Shown piece after piece: positions 1 through 8,313 of a DNA stretch of 64,000 bases; position 1 is the first letter of the stretch; the number at the start of each line of letters is the position of its first letter. A model generated the notes under the pieces. It saw nothing but the letters and a program-made list of their open reading frames with translations, searched no databases and had not been told where the DNA came from. Where the stretch lies: positions 62,001 to 126,000 of the forward strand of contig CACONQ010000002.1 of NCBI GenBank assembly GCA_902628635.1, read 5' to 3'. Source of the DNA: an uncultured Pelagibacteraceae bacterium (GTDB lineage Bacteria; Pseudomonadota; Alphaproteobacteria; Pelagibacterales; Pelagibacteraceae). The translations under genes and the position numbers were made by a program.

Positions 1-53
1 TTGAAATTCCATTCAATTTTATTATCAACTACCATTAAATAGATATAGTTAAT

Positions 54-88
54 ACTCAAGTTTATATCAAGATGATATAAACTTGAGT
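54..88. terminator. Perfect 16-bp hairpin downstream of formate dehydrogenase
   Basis: Positions 54-69 and 73-88 are exact reverse complements around a 3-base loop (AGA). The hairpin lies 21 bases past the stop codon of the minus-strand formate dehydrogenase, so it can serve as its transcript end. The run after the stem is not strongly U-rich on the minus strand and has only three T on the plus strand. It could therefore be a 3' stabilising hairpin or a bidirectional terminator rather than a canonical intrinsic terminator. Bases 1-53 show no gene. Confidence 0.55.
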
Positions 89-109
89 TTGTAACTAAAA
101 ATTAAGAAT

Positions 110-1309
110 TTATTTTTTTTTATATTTTGCAGCTTCCTCAGATCCACTTGTTGCAGATCCTTTGCTGTAAGAGTGTGCACCCATACCGGCAAGCTGACCG
201 TCTTTAACTATTAAATATTGGTCTCTAATAGGTTTTTTATCAAAGAAACATTCAAGTATTTCTCTTACTCCATCTGCATATCTTGCTTGAGCAGACAAAG
301 AAGTACCAGATGTATGTGGGGTCATACCGTGATTAGGCATTGTTCTCCATACATGGTCGTTTGGTGCAGGCTGAGGGAACCACACATCTCCTGCATAGCC
401 ACTTAATTGGCCTGATTTTAATGCCTCTGCTATATCATCTCTATTACATATTTTTCCTCTAGCAGTATTAACTATGTATGCACCTTTTTTCATTTTACTT
501 ATCATTTTTTTATCAAATAGATTTTCTGTCTCCGGGTGCAAAGGACAATTAATTGTGACAACATCACATACCTTTACCATAGACTCAACAGAATCATGAA
601 AAGTAAGATTTAATTCTTTTTCAACACTATCTGGTAATTTATGTCTGTCAAAATAATGCAAGTGAACATCAAATGGTTTCATTTTTCTTAATGCATCAAG
701 CCCAATTCTTCCAGCTGCAACTGTACCAATGTGCATTCCTTCAACATCATAACTTCTTTGAACTGCATCAGCAATATTCCATCCACCTTCGTTAACAATT
801 CTGTGTTGATTATGATAATCTCTAACCATAGATACAATCATCATTACAATATGTTCTGCCACTGATCTTGAATTACAGAATGTAACTTCAACAACATCAA
901 TCTTATTATCCATAGCAGCTTGTAAATCAACATGATCTGAACCTATTCCTGCAGTTATTGCCATTTTTAAGTTTTTGGCTTTTGCAATCCTCTCCTTTGT
1001 TAAGTAGTAAGGAAAAAATGGTTGAGATATAACTATATCTGCATCTACGATGTGCTTGTCGGCTTCACATCCATCTCCGTCTTTACTGTTAGTAACAATA
1101 AATTCATGACCATTGCTTTCTAAAAATTTTCTTAAACCTAATTCTCCTGACACACATCCAAGAAGCTCTCCTGGTGTAAAATCTCTTCCTTTTGGACTTG
1201 GTAAAGTCATTCCATCAGGATATTTTTCTAATTTTGGTAAATCTGATAATGGATATGCTTTAGGCATTCCATTTTTTGGATCATCATACAGAACACATAG
1301 TATTTTCAT
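110..1309 (-). CDS. fdh: NAD-dependent formate dehydrogenase
   Basis: Soluble D-2-hydroxyacid-dehydrogenase-fold enzyme that oxidises formate to CO2 and makes NADH; in methylotrophs and marine oligotrophs it ends one-carbon oxidation. At 399 aa it is almost collinear with the Pseudomonas sp. 101 enzyme. The known catalytic and substrate residues fall at the same numbers: N146 (FCNSR), R284 (NTARG), Q313 (WFPQP) and H332 (TPHTSG). The Rossmann motif is AAGRIG (198-203), and D221 after the second strand predicts NAD rather than NADP. The C-terminus carries the family's SYSKGxAT signature. No Fe-S or molybdenum motifs are present, so this is the metal-free type. It lies 83 bases downstream of the HPP gene on the same strand, which is too far to be sure they share a transcript. 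Family assignment is secure; pathway role is inferred. Confidence 0.96.
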   Translation of the reverse strand: MKILCVLYDDPKNGMPKAYPLSDLPKLEKYPDGMTLPSPKGRDFTPGELLGCVSGELGLRKFLESNGHEFIVTNSKDGDGCEADKHIVDADIVISQPFFPYYLTKERIAKAKNLKMAITAGIGSDHVDLQAAMDNKIDVVEVTFCNSRSVAEHIVMMIVSMVRDYHNQHRIVNEGGWNIADAVQRSYDVEGMHIGTVAAGRIGLDALRKMKPFDVHLHYFDRHKLPDSVEKELNLTFHDSVESMVKVCDVVTINCPLHPETENLFDKKMISKMKKGAYIVNTARGKICNRDDIAEALKSGQLSGYAGDVWFPQPAPNDHVWRTMPNHGMTPHTSGTSLSAQARYADGVREILECFFDKKPIRDQYLIVKDGQLAGMGAHSYSKGSATSGSEEAAKYKKK

Positions 1310-1392
1310 TTAATCTCCTATTAAATTTTAACTAAAGATATTTTTTTCGGATAATCTATAGAATTTGACATTTAGTAGCAATTAAATAGTGG

Positions 1393-1857
1393 CTATTTTG
1401 GGTAATTTTTCTTTAATAAAAATCTATTTAAAATTACACCAAAAACTAGAATAACTATCGAACCAGTAATTATTGGGCTCAATAAATAATCAAAAGACAC
1501 ACCTCCAATAATCACAATGATTGGATTACCCCCTGCAGGTGGGTGAGTAACATTAAAAAGTATCATTAACCCAACCCCAATACCAGCAGCCAGTGGTATT
1601 AAAATATAATTTGGTAATGGGATAAACAATAAACAAAGCACTCCAACCAAAGCTGTTAAAAGATGACCAAAGAAAATATTTTTTGGTTGGGCGAAAGGAC
1701 TTTCAGGATATCCATAAAGTAACACCATTGTAGATCCAAATGATGCAATTAAAAAAATACCATATTCAGTCTTATAAGTTAGTAAGGTTAAAGCACCTAT
1801 AGTTAAAAAAGAGAATAATGCGGCTATAGAGGATTTTAGAATATTTTCTTTATTCAT
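1393..1857 (-). CDS. HPP-family integral membrane protein
   Basis: 154-aa membrane protein of the HPP family, named for the HPP motif, which is present here as HPPAGGNP at residues 105-112. About four hydrophobic helices can be seen (roughly 11-28, 32-50, 63-100 with a break, and 112-145), ending in a short basic tail (LLKK). Some plant and cyanobacterial HPP proteins have been linked to nitrite transport, but most bacterial members have no assigned substrate and none can be read from this sequence. The gene starts 7 bases after the stop codon of the IscU-like gene upstream, so the two are probably cotranscribed. Length is normal for a single HPP domain without the C-terminal CBS domains seen in some members. 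Confidence 0.8.
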   Translation of the reverse strand: MNKENILKSSIAALFSFLTIGALTLLTYKTEYGIFLIASFGSTMVLLYGYPESPFAQPKNIFFGHLLTALVGVLCLLFIPLPNYILIPLAAGIGVGLMILFNVTHPPAGGNPIIVIIGGVSFDYLLSPIITGSIVILVFGVILNRFLLKKNYPK

Positions 1858-1864
1858 AACAATA

Positions 1865-2266
1865 CTATAGATTTTTTATCATTTTTTTGACAGTGATAAA
1901 TGGAAGCAATAAACAATCTTTTCTAGCAAGATTTTTCTCATTAATTATCTTATTTAGAACTGACAGCTTTTTTGGGAGTTTAGATGTTTGTTTTTTACAA
2001 AATTTGTTTAGTTCTAAAATTATATCATTTATTTCTTTGAATGACTTATTTTTAAAAAATTCTGAAAGCAGACTTGCCGAGGCTTGGGTATAAATACATG
2101 ATTTACAGCTATAACCAATTTTATAAATTTTTTTACTTTTAGACTTAATTGATATTGTAATTTCATCTCCACAAAAAGTGTTTTTTTGCCTTAAAACATA
2201 ATCATAATCTTTTAATAATTTATGATTTTTTGTATTTGCTGCTAATTTAAAAACTTTTAAATCCAT
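1865..2266 (-). CDS. Orphan IscU/NifU-N-like scaffold protein
   Basis: 133-aa protein resembling the Fe-S scaffold fold (IscU/SufU/NifU N-terminal). The three cysteine regions of that fold can be recognised: FCGDE (C32, with D34), a C54-x2-C57 segment followed by the helix that usually follows the second ligand, and C118 in KDCLLLP. It is shorter and much more basic than the SufU encoded at 52.9 kb and lies far from the suf operon. It could be a scaffold, a carrier or a non-assembling relative; the sequence does not decide. It pairs with the HPP membrane gene 7 bases downstream. The start ATG at 2266 faces the DMT permease gene across a 111-bp divergent spacer. Confidence 0.7.
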   Translation of the reverse strand: MDLKVFKLAANTKNHKLLKDYDYVLRQKNTFCGDEITISIKSKSKKIYKIGYSCKSCIYTQASASLLSEFFKNKSFKEINDIILELNKFCKKQTSKLPKKLSVLNKIINEKNLARKDCLLLPFITVKKMIKNL

Positions 2267-2377
2267 TAATTAAGTAGTTAACAACTTTAAGTTGAGGCAA
2301 AATTTAATTTTATTCAAATATCAATAACAATTTAATTTTTTATTGTAGTAAGTCAAATTTATTAATAAAAACACTCA

Positions 2378-3283
2378 ATGTTTAAACTTAAAAATGAAAA
2401 TGTTGCTATTCCAGTTGTTCTATTTGCAGGAATACTTTGGTCTTTTGGCCCCTTAGTTGTTCGATACATGGATCAGCCTGAGCTTGTACCTTGGCAATAT
2501 TTGTTTGCTAGGGGAATAACTATATTTATTCTTTTGAATATTTATTTATTTTTTGAAGAAGGTTTCGGTTTTTTAAATAATTATAAAAAAATTGGTATAT
2601 CAGGTTTAATTGGAGGTGCAGGACTTGGCATAGCTATGATTTCTTTTATATGGTCTATTACACACACAAGTGCAGCAATTACTTTACTTTGTCTTGCAGC
2701 CATGCCTTTTATGACAGCATTATTAGGTTTTTTATTCTTGAAAGAGGTAATATCTTTAAATGTTTGGGTAGCAATATTTACTGCAGCGGTAGGTATAATT
2801 ATTATGGCCCTAGGAAATTTTGAGACTGGTTCTTTATTTGGGCTTGCTTTTGGTCTTTTGTCAGCATTAGGTTTTTCTATTTTTTCAGTTACTTTAAGAT
2901 GGAGAAAAGAAACTCCTAAATTTACAACGGTTGCATTTGCAGGCTTTTTTTGTGCAATTGTCTCATTATTTATTTTAATCAACACTGATAGCACTTTAAT
3001 TTCAAATAGTAGAAATCAATCTCTATTTGCAGTTCATGGCACATTAGTTTGCTTGGGTTTAATTTTATATTCAATAGGATCAAAAGCAATTCCAGCAGCT
3101 GAACTAACTTTATTGTCCTTGACCGAGGTAATAGGGGGTATATTTTGGGTTTGGTTACCTATACTTGGTATTAATGAAGTTCCATCAAATACTACTGTAA
3201 TTGGCGGTTTTTTAATATTCTTAGCTATCATTTATTATAGCTTGATAATTAAACATAACAGAAGATTTATAGCTTTAAATTGA
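2378..3283 (+). CDS. DMT-superfamily (EamA) permease
   Basis: 301-aa inner-membrane protein with ten predicted hydrophobic helices arranged as two EamA repeats (roughly residues 11-145 and 152-288). The first repeat has the family's typical start (PVVLFAGILWSFGPLVVR) and the second ends with a helix followed by a basic tail (KHNRR). Members move small metabolites, often amino acids or their derivatives; the substrate cannot be read from sequence. The gene ends 3 bases before the amidinotransferase ATG, so the two are almost certainly translated from one mRNA. This makes the amidinotransferase substrate or product (arginine, glycine, a guanidino compound, ornithine) a reasonable guess for cargo. 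It is one of four such permeases in this window. Confidence 0.88.
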   Translation: MFKLKNENVAIPVVLFAGILWSFGPLVVRYMDQPELVPWQYLFARGITIFILLNIYLFFEEGFGFLNNYKKIGISGLIGGAGLGIAMISFIWSITHTSAAITLLCLAAMPFMTALLGFLFLKEVISLNVWVAIFTAAVGIIIMALGNFETGSLFGLAFGLLSALGFSIFSVTLRWRKETPKFTTVAFAGFFCAIVSLFILINTDSTLISNSRNQSLFAVHGTLVCLGLILYSIGSKAIPAAELTLLSLTEVIGGIFWVWLPILGINEVPSNTTVIGGFLIFLAIIYYSLIIKHNRRFIALN

Positions 3284-3286
3284 TTT

Positions 3287-4402
3287 ATGAGTTCCTCAAA
3301 AACAATTGTTAATAGTTGGAATGAATGGGACCCATTAAAACATGTTATCGTTGGAAGAGCAGATGGTTGTTGTATTCCTGCTCCTGAACCAGCACTTGAT
3401 GCGAAAGTGCCAGAGGATTCTGATATGAAAGGTCAACATGGACAAAGAACAAAAGATACAATCGATAAGGCAAATGAGTTACTAAATAATTTTGTTTCTT
3501 TGCTTGAAAAAAGGGGAATCAAAGTTGATAGACCAACACCATTAAAACATAATCAAAAAATTTCTACACCAGATTGGGAAGTTGAAAGTATGTTTGGTTG
3601 TATGCCAGCCAGAGATATAATTTTAACAGTTGGCAATGAAATGTTGGAGGCAACAATGAGTTATAGATGTAGATGGTTTGAATATCTTAACTATAGGCCA
3701 CTCCTTCAAAATTATTTTGAGCAAGATCCAAATATGCGACATGAAATTGCTCCAAAACCGAGATTAACAGATGCAGATTACAGAAAAGATTATTTATCAG
3801 AAAAAATTGGTGTTCAAAAAAGACTTAAGTGGACAGAGGAAAAGTTTTTTGTAACTACAGAAGAGGAGCCCTTGTTTGATGCTGCAGATATTTTAAGATT
3901 TGGTAAAGACTTAGTAGTCCAGCATGGTTTTACAACAAATTTAAAAGGTATAGATTGGCTAAGAAGACATTTTAAAGATCATAGGGTACATGCTGTAAAT
4001 TTCCCTGGTGACCCATATCCAATACATATTGATGCAACGTTTACACCAATCAAGGAAGGTCTAATAATTAATAATCCTCAAAGAAGGTTACCGAAAGAAC
4101 AAAGAAAGCTATTTGAGAACAATGGTTGGAAAATTGTTGATTCTGCACAACCTGCGCATAACAGCCCTCCTCCATTATGCTATTCCTCAGTTTGGTTATC
4201 AATGAATGTTTTAGTTTTGGATCCTAAAACAGTTTGTGTAGAGAAAAGTGAAGTATATCAAGCTGAACAATTAGACAAACTTGGAATGGAAGTTTTACCA
4301 GTCGATCTTCGTGATGCTTATGCATTTGGTGGCGGCCTTCATTGCTGTACTGCCGATGTTTACAGAGAGGGAGATTTAAAAGATTACTTTCCTAAACAAT
4401 AA
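3287..4402 (+). CDS. Glycine amidinotransferase-like enzyme (AGAT family)
   Basis: 371-aa member of the arginine:glycine amidinotransferase family (pentein fold), which moves the amidino group of arginine to an amine such as glycine, giving a guanidino compound and ornithine. The catalytic triad of the human enzyme is recognisable with similar spacing: D201 (FDAAD), H247 (HIDATF) and the nucleophile C353 (GGGLHCCT). Other conserved blocks are the N-terminal WNEWDPLKHVIVG, MPARD (106-110), and SVWLSMNVLVLD (301-312). The acceptor amine is not certain: related amidinotransferases act on lysine or inosamine-phosphate in other pathways. It is coupled to the upstream DMT permease (3-base gap) and its stop abuts the stop of the convergent 75-aa gene with no spacer. 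Confidence 0.9.
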   Translation: MSSSKTIVNSWNEWDPLKHVIVGRADGCCIPAPEPALDAKVPEDSDMKGQHGQRTKDTIDKANELLNNFVSLLEKRGIKVDRPTPLKHNQKISTPDWEVESMFGCMPARDIILTVGNEMLEATMSYRCRWFEYLNYRPLLQNYFEQDPNMRHEIAPKPRLTDADYRKDYLSEKIGVQKRLKWTEEKFFVTTEEEPLFDAADILRFGKDLVVQHGFTTNLKGIDWLRRHFKDHRVHAVNFPGDPYPIHIDATFTPIKEGLIINNPQRRLPKEQRKLFENNGWKIVDSAQPAHNSPPPLCYSSVWLSMNVLVLDPKTVCVEKSEVYQAEQLDKLGMEVLPVDLRDAYAFGGGLHCCTADVYREGDLKDYFPKQ

Positions 4403-4630
4403 TCAACTTGGATTTTCTTTTAAAAAATTAATAAAACTTACAACTTCCTCAAATTTTTCATCTTCTATATCTTTGTAGCTATTACTAAACTTATTTTTAA
4501 TACATAATGCTACATGAGCATAAGGGTTTCTACCTTTAGGATGATTAGGATGGTCTGGTAATTGGCCTTTGAGATAATCACCAGCTTCCTGAATCATCTT
4601 CCATAACTTTTTGGAATTGATTGGTGACAC
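4403..4630 (-). CDS. 75-aa protein of unknown function
   Basis: Small soluble protein I do not recognise. It is 75 aa from a GTG start at 4630; an internal ATG (residue 12) is the alternative. It has no signal peptide or membrane segment. A central Pro/His/Gly-rich stretch (QLPDHPNHPKGRNPYAHVAL, 24-43) is followed by a probable amphipathic helix with many acidic residues. A single Cys lies in ALCIKNKF. The gene begins 12 bases after the stop of the coiled-coil gene and so is probably cotranscribed with it; its stop abuts that of the amidinotransferase gene. Protein-like composition and the tight packing support a real gene. Confidence 0.6.
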   Translation of the reverse strand: MSPINSKKLWKMIQEAGDYLKGQLPDHPNHPKGRNPYAHVALCIKNKFSNSYKDIEDEKFEEVVSFINFLKENPS

Positions 4631-4642
4631 TTAAAGTAATTT

Positions 4643-5374
4643 TTAATTTTTTCTAGTTTGTTTAATTTCAAAATTTTCTAATCTTTTAGATATTTCATCT
4701 TCCAAATCGTTTTTATCTTTATTTTGAAATCTTAAAGCACGTTCACGTTCTCTTCTAATAAGCTTTTCATCTCTTAATCTTTCTTCTTCCTCTTTTTGTT
4801 TTTGCTCTAAATCAAACTTTTCTTCCCACTCTCTGAGTTTTTGATTTTCGATACGTTGTGCCTCTAGTTCTTTCATCTCTCTAAGTTTTTGCTCTCTTCT
4901 TCTTCGTCTTTGTTCTTTAAGATCTTTATTCCTTTGTTCCTCTTCTCTAACTTTAAGATCTATATCTTTTCTATTTTGCTCTTCTTCTCTAAATTTAAGC
5001 TCTTTTTCTTTTGCTCTTAAATCTTTTGATATTGATGATAATTCCTCCTCTTTTTTAATCAGTTTATCATTATCAATCTTAATCTTTTCCTCTTTTAATT
5101 TTAATTCTTTCTCTTTATTTTTAATGGACTCTTCTCTCAAATATAATTTATCTTGATCTTTTTTTAGTTGATCCTCTTTTAAACGTAATTCTTTTCTTTC
5201 CTGAATAACTTTATTATTTTCTGCAAGTTTTTTTAATTTTATTTCCTCAACTTTTCTTTGATCTTGTTTCTTCTTATAAGTGCTATAAGCATTTGAGAGT
5301 GAAGTAGCTGTAAAAGATGCAATTTTAGCAATACCACTTACATTCTTTTTTCGAACTAGTTTTTTTCTAGGCAT
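4643..5374 (-). CDS. Highly charged coiled-coil protein of unknown function
   Basis: 243-aa protein. A short basic N-terminus (MPRKKLVRKK) leads into a mildly hydrophobic, Ser/Ala/Thr-rich segment (about 13-30) that might contact membrane or a partner. From about residue 35 to 230 it is an almost unbroken Lys/Glu/Arg/Leu heptad pattern, with quasi-repeated blocks such as KEKELKLKEEK, KEKELKFREEE and a following KVREEEQ. This predicts one long rod with no enzymatic domain. There is a single Trp (REWEEKF) and no Cys. Structural, membrane-tethering or polar-scaffold roles are possible, but none is shown. It is cotranscribed with the 75-aa gene downstream. Similarity searches with such proteins are misled by composition. 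Confidence 0.7.
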   Translation of the reverse strand: MPRKKLVRKKNVSGIAKIASFTATSLSNAYSTYKKKQDQRKVEEIKLKKLAENNKVIQERKELRLKEDQLKKDQDKLYLREESIKNKEKELKLKEEKIKIDNDKLIKKEEELSSISKDLRAKEKELKFREEEQNRKDIDLKVREEEQRNKDLKEQRRRRREQKLREMKELEAQRIENQKLREWEEKFDLEQKQKEEEERLRDEKLIRRERERALRFQNKDKNDLEDEISKRLENFEIKQTRKN

Positions 5375-5481
5375 AATTTTTAAAAACTTATTTCAGCAAA
5401 ATTTTATCGTTGGCACAAGAAGAAATTGTTAAAATAGTTGATACAACTTTTAGTGGATTTTAATTAAAGACAATGAAAATT

Positions 5482-6828
5482 TTAAATATCCTTCTCAACT
5501 TTTTTTTCATCTTTTTTGAAAGAAACACCTTTTCTTATTAGCATTTTCTGAACTTTTTCAGAATATGGCTCATCTATATGCTCTGTAATTGGATTCAGTT
5601 CCATTCCAAGCGGCGTGATTGATTGTGGCATAGCTGTAAATTGTGAATCTGGATTTTCTTTTACATCTCTTACTCTCATCCTGTGTATTGCAAAAAAACC
5701 TATTAATGCATGGAAAAACATTAAAAATATAAAATAACCATTTGCTCCAATAATATCCATTAATAGGGAACATAGAAATGGACCACTTATTGCACCCAAT
5801 CCAAAGGCAAATTGTAATCCAGCTCCAGCAGCAACAAATTTTTCTTTAGGAATAAAATCATTTGTATGTGCAAATATAATTGCAAACATAGGAAGACTAC
5901 AAAAAGAAAACAAAACAACACATAGATAAAACCAGTACTTAGTTGTTGCAAGATCACCAGGCATATACATTTGACCTCCAGCTAGAATCGAGCAAAATGC
6001 AAAAAAGGAAGCACCAAAAGTCGTATAAATAATTACTAAACGTCTATCAAAAGAATCTGATAACTTTCCAATTGGCCATTGTGCGACAGCTCCTGAAATT
6101 GCCAATAAAAAGGTCACGACAGATATTTCAAAAATTGAGAAATTCATTGAAGCAGCATATACAGCAAGAAGAGAAAATAAAGCTGATTGCGTAGTTCCAT
6201 AAATTAATGAACCAACCATACCCAAAGGAGATATTTTGTATAATTCTTTTAAACTCATTCCAGTAATTTTCTTAAAATTAGGAGCCTTACGTTTTGTTAA
6301 TAATATCGGTATTAGTGATAAAGACATAAATAAAGAAACTAAAATAAATGGTTGAAAGTTTAAAGGTGAACTAAAATTTAAAAAAAACATACCTATTGCC
6401 ATTGAGCCAAATTGCACGACCATATAAATTGATAGAACACTACCTCTATTTTTGTTACTTGATCTATCATTGAGCCAACTTTCAGCAATTGTATATAAAG
6501 AAACCATACTTACACCTGTAACTATTCTTAATAAAAACCAGCTAAATGGATTAATTAATATTGAGTGAACCAAAATAACAATAGATGCAATTGAGGCAAA
6601 AGCAGCAAAAACTCTTATATGTCCAACTCGTAAAATAAAAGTTGGTATAGTTTTTGCTCCTATAAAGTAACCAATATAGTATCCAGATAACATAAATCCA
6701 GTTGCGGTAAGACTAAACTCTTCAGCAACTGCTCTTACTCCAAGTAATGATCCTTGATATCCGTGGGCTAACATAATCAAACCCATACCAGTAAAAAGAG
6801 CCCAGGAATTTTTTAAAATTTTATTCAT
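5482..6828 (-). CDS. MFS-family transporter
   Basis: 448-aa major-facilitator permease with about twelve hydrophobic helices. The loop between helices 2 and 3 carries the segment GYYIGYFIGAKTIPTFILRVG, a divergent MFS motif A, and the repeat after the central loop shows PIGKLSDSFDRR (motif A of the second half). A hydrophilic tail of about 60 residues follows the last helix and carries no domain I recognise. The overall look is of the YcaD/YfkF-type branch of drug or metabolite efflux permeases; the substrate is unknown. It stands alone on the minus strand, 107 bases before the coiled-coil gene and 57 bases after the DMT permease, so operon membership is unclear. Confidence 0.88.
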   Translation of the reverse strand: MNKILKNSWALFTGMGLIMLAHGYQGSLLGVRAVAEEFSLTATGFMLSGYYIGYFIGAKTIPTFILRVGHIRVFAAFASIASIVILVHSILINPFSWFLLRIVTGVSMVSLYTIAESWLNDRSSNKNRGSVLSIYMVVQFGSMAIGMFFLNFSSPLNFQPFILVSLFMSLSLIPILLTKRKAPNFKKITGMSLKELYKISPLGMVGSLIYGTTQSALFSLLAVYAASMNFSIFEISVVTFLLAISGAVAQWPIGKLSDSFDRRLVIIYTTFGASFFAFCSILAGGQMYMPGDLATTKYWFYLCVVLFSFCSLPMFAIIFAHTNDFIPKEKFVAAGAGLQFAFGLGAISGPFLCSLLMDIIGANGYFIFLMFFHALIGFFAIHRMRVRDVKENPDSQFTAMPQSITPLGMELNPITEHIDEPYSEKVQKMLIRKGVSFKKDEKKVEKDI

Positions 6829-6885
6829 TAATCTTTTTTATAAAGGCGTCATCTATTCTCAAATAAAGACCTAATTGTGACAAGT

Positions 6886-7746
6886 TTAAACTTTTTTTAG
6901 TTTATAAAAAGAGTGCACAGCAATGGTTATTATTATTAATATACCCCCATAGATAGTCTCTATACTAGGTTGTTCCTTAATTATAAGCCAAACCCATATT
7001 GGCCCAATTATTGTCTCTAAAAGAAAAAAAAGATTTACCTCAGCTGCAGTTATAAATCTAGGCGCAATTGTTACTAAAACAAATGGTATACCTACACACA
7101 TAATACACATTAAAGGAACAATAATAGTATCTCTTCCTTGAAGAAGCAAATTATCAACAAAAAATAAAGCAAATATAGCAACCAGAAATTTTCCAATTAC
7201 TGCAGCAGGTACTAAATCTTTGTTTTTTACAGATCTAATAATATTTGCACCAACAGCCAATCCTAATGCAGTTATTAAACCAAAAATATCTCCAATAAAG
7301 TTTCCTAATTTAAATGAGTCGAAAAAAATATAAACTACAGCTAAAAAAGTAATTAAGATTGCTATCCATGTGTTCTTGTCAGGATTTTCTTTGAGAAATA
7401 TTGCAGCTAATATAGCAGATAGCATTGGTGCAGTTGCAATCATAACAAGAGTATTTGCAACATTTGTATTTTGTATAGAGACAATGAAAGTAATATTGGT
7501 GATGGAGAAAGTAAGTGCATAGAATAACCCAGCGAGTCCCATTGCTATAGTAACTTTAATTAAATTCGACTTATAAAAAAGAATAAGTGCAACAAGAATT
7601 ACTACTGAAGGTATTGCGCCTCTATAAAACAAAAGCTCCCATGTATCTATACTCGAAAGTCTAATAAATAAAGAATCTGGAGTAATAAACATTACCCCAA
7701 CAAAAGCTAACAGCGAACCTTTTTGCTGATTAGATAGATTAACCAT
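6886..7746 (-). CDS. DMT-superfamily (EamA) permease
   Basis: 286-aa ten-helix permease with two EamA repeats (about residues 8-135 and 150-282). The N-terminal block FVGVMFITPDSLFIRLSS and the Glu-containing segment in helix 9 (AAEVNLFFLLETIIGPIW) are typical. Substrate unknown. It is the last gene of the long minus-strand cluster that begins at rpsF. It starts 11 bases after the stop codon of the HD-domain gene, so it is probably translated from the same message. The association with the HD-domain protein may be functional, for example uptake of a compound the enzyme acts on, but that is inference from spacing only. Confidence 0.87.
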   Translation of the reverse strand: MVNLSNQQKGSLLAFVGVMFITPDSLFIRLSSIDTWELLFYRGAIPSVVILVALILFYKSNLIKVTIAMGLAGLFYALTFSITNITFIVSIQNTNVANTLVMIATAPMLSAILAAIFLKENPDKNTWIAILITFLAVVYIFFDSFKLGNFIGDIFGLITALGLAVGANIIRSVKNKDLVPAAVIGKFLVAIFALFFVDNLLLQGRDTIIVPLMCIMCVGIPFVLVTIAPRFITAAEVNLFFLLETIIGPIWVWLIIKEQPSIETIYGGILIIITIAVHSFYKLKKV

Positions 7747-7757
7747 TATTTAAGAAT

Positions 7758-8312
7758 TTATGAAGAGTAAGGTTTTCTTGCGAAAATCCTTCTTACCATT
7801 GGTTCAAACTTTTCAAGAGGATAAGACTCGTAATTTGGATCAAATGAACATTGATCGTACTTTTCGCAAAAATTTACGCATGCATCAAAATATTTGTGAC
7901 CTTTATACTTGTCTCTTTTATTTCTATTTCCGCCTAAATGATGTGCGTAATAAAAAGCTTGAAATTCTCCATGTTTTTCAACTACCCAATGAGTTTTTTC
8001 AGAAACGTAAGGTTTTAAAATTGCTGCAGCATATTCTGAGTGGTTCATTGGCGCCAATTCATCGCCAATATCATGTAAAAGCGCTGCAACTATCATTTCT
8101 TCACTTTCACCAGCCTTCAATGCTCTAGTTGCGCTTTGCAATGAATGTTCCAGTCTACTAACTTGATAGCCTTCCAATGTTTCAGTTAAAGAAGATAAAA
8201 ATTTAAGAATTCTCTCAGCTGTTTTTTTAGCAAAGTCTTTTTCATTCTTATCCAACAAAAGATAATCCTCTTTTGTACCTTTTTTCATTTCTGTAAAACT
8301 TACTTTTTTCAT
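7758..8312 (-). CDS. HD-domain protein of the PhnZ/MIOX-like type
   Basis: 184-aa protein with an HD metal-binding core: H56 in LEHSLQ, H80-D81 in ALLHDIGD, further histidines H91, H114 (VEKHGEF) and H124-H125, and D153 in CEKYDQCSFD. The arrangement of an EHxLQ helix, then LLHDIG, then a late aspartate resembles the mixed-valent di-iron HD oxygenases (PhnZ, myo-inositol oxygenase) more than phosphohydrolases with standard HD spacing. A tyrosine (Y49) precedes the EH motif, as in PhnZ. This suggests an oxygenase or a hydrolase of a small phosphonate or polyol; no substrate can be named. Its start is 1 base from the purF stop, and the DMT permease follows 11 bases later. Confidence 0.75.
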   Translation of the reverse strand: MKKVSFTEMKKGTKEDYLLLDKNEKDFAKKTAERILKFLSSLTETLEGYQVSRLEHSLQSATRALKAGESEEMIVAALLHDIGDELAPMNHSEYAAAILKPYVSEKTHWVVEKHGEFQAFYYAHHLGGNRNKRDKYKGHKYFDACVNFCEKYDQCSFDPNYESYPLEKFEPMVRRIFARKPYSS

Positions 8313-8313
8313 A

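Noticed and set aside
2581-2994. 137-codon minus-strand frame inside the DMT permease gene
   Set aside because: Antisense shadow of a membrane protein gene; no ribosome site and no recognisable domain.
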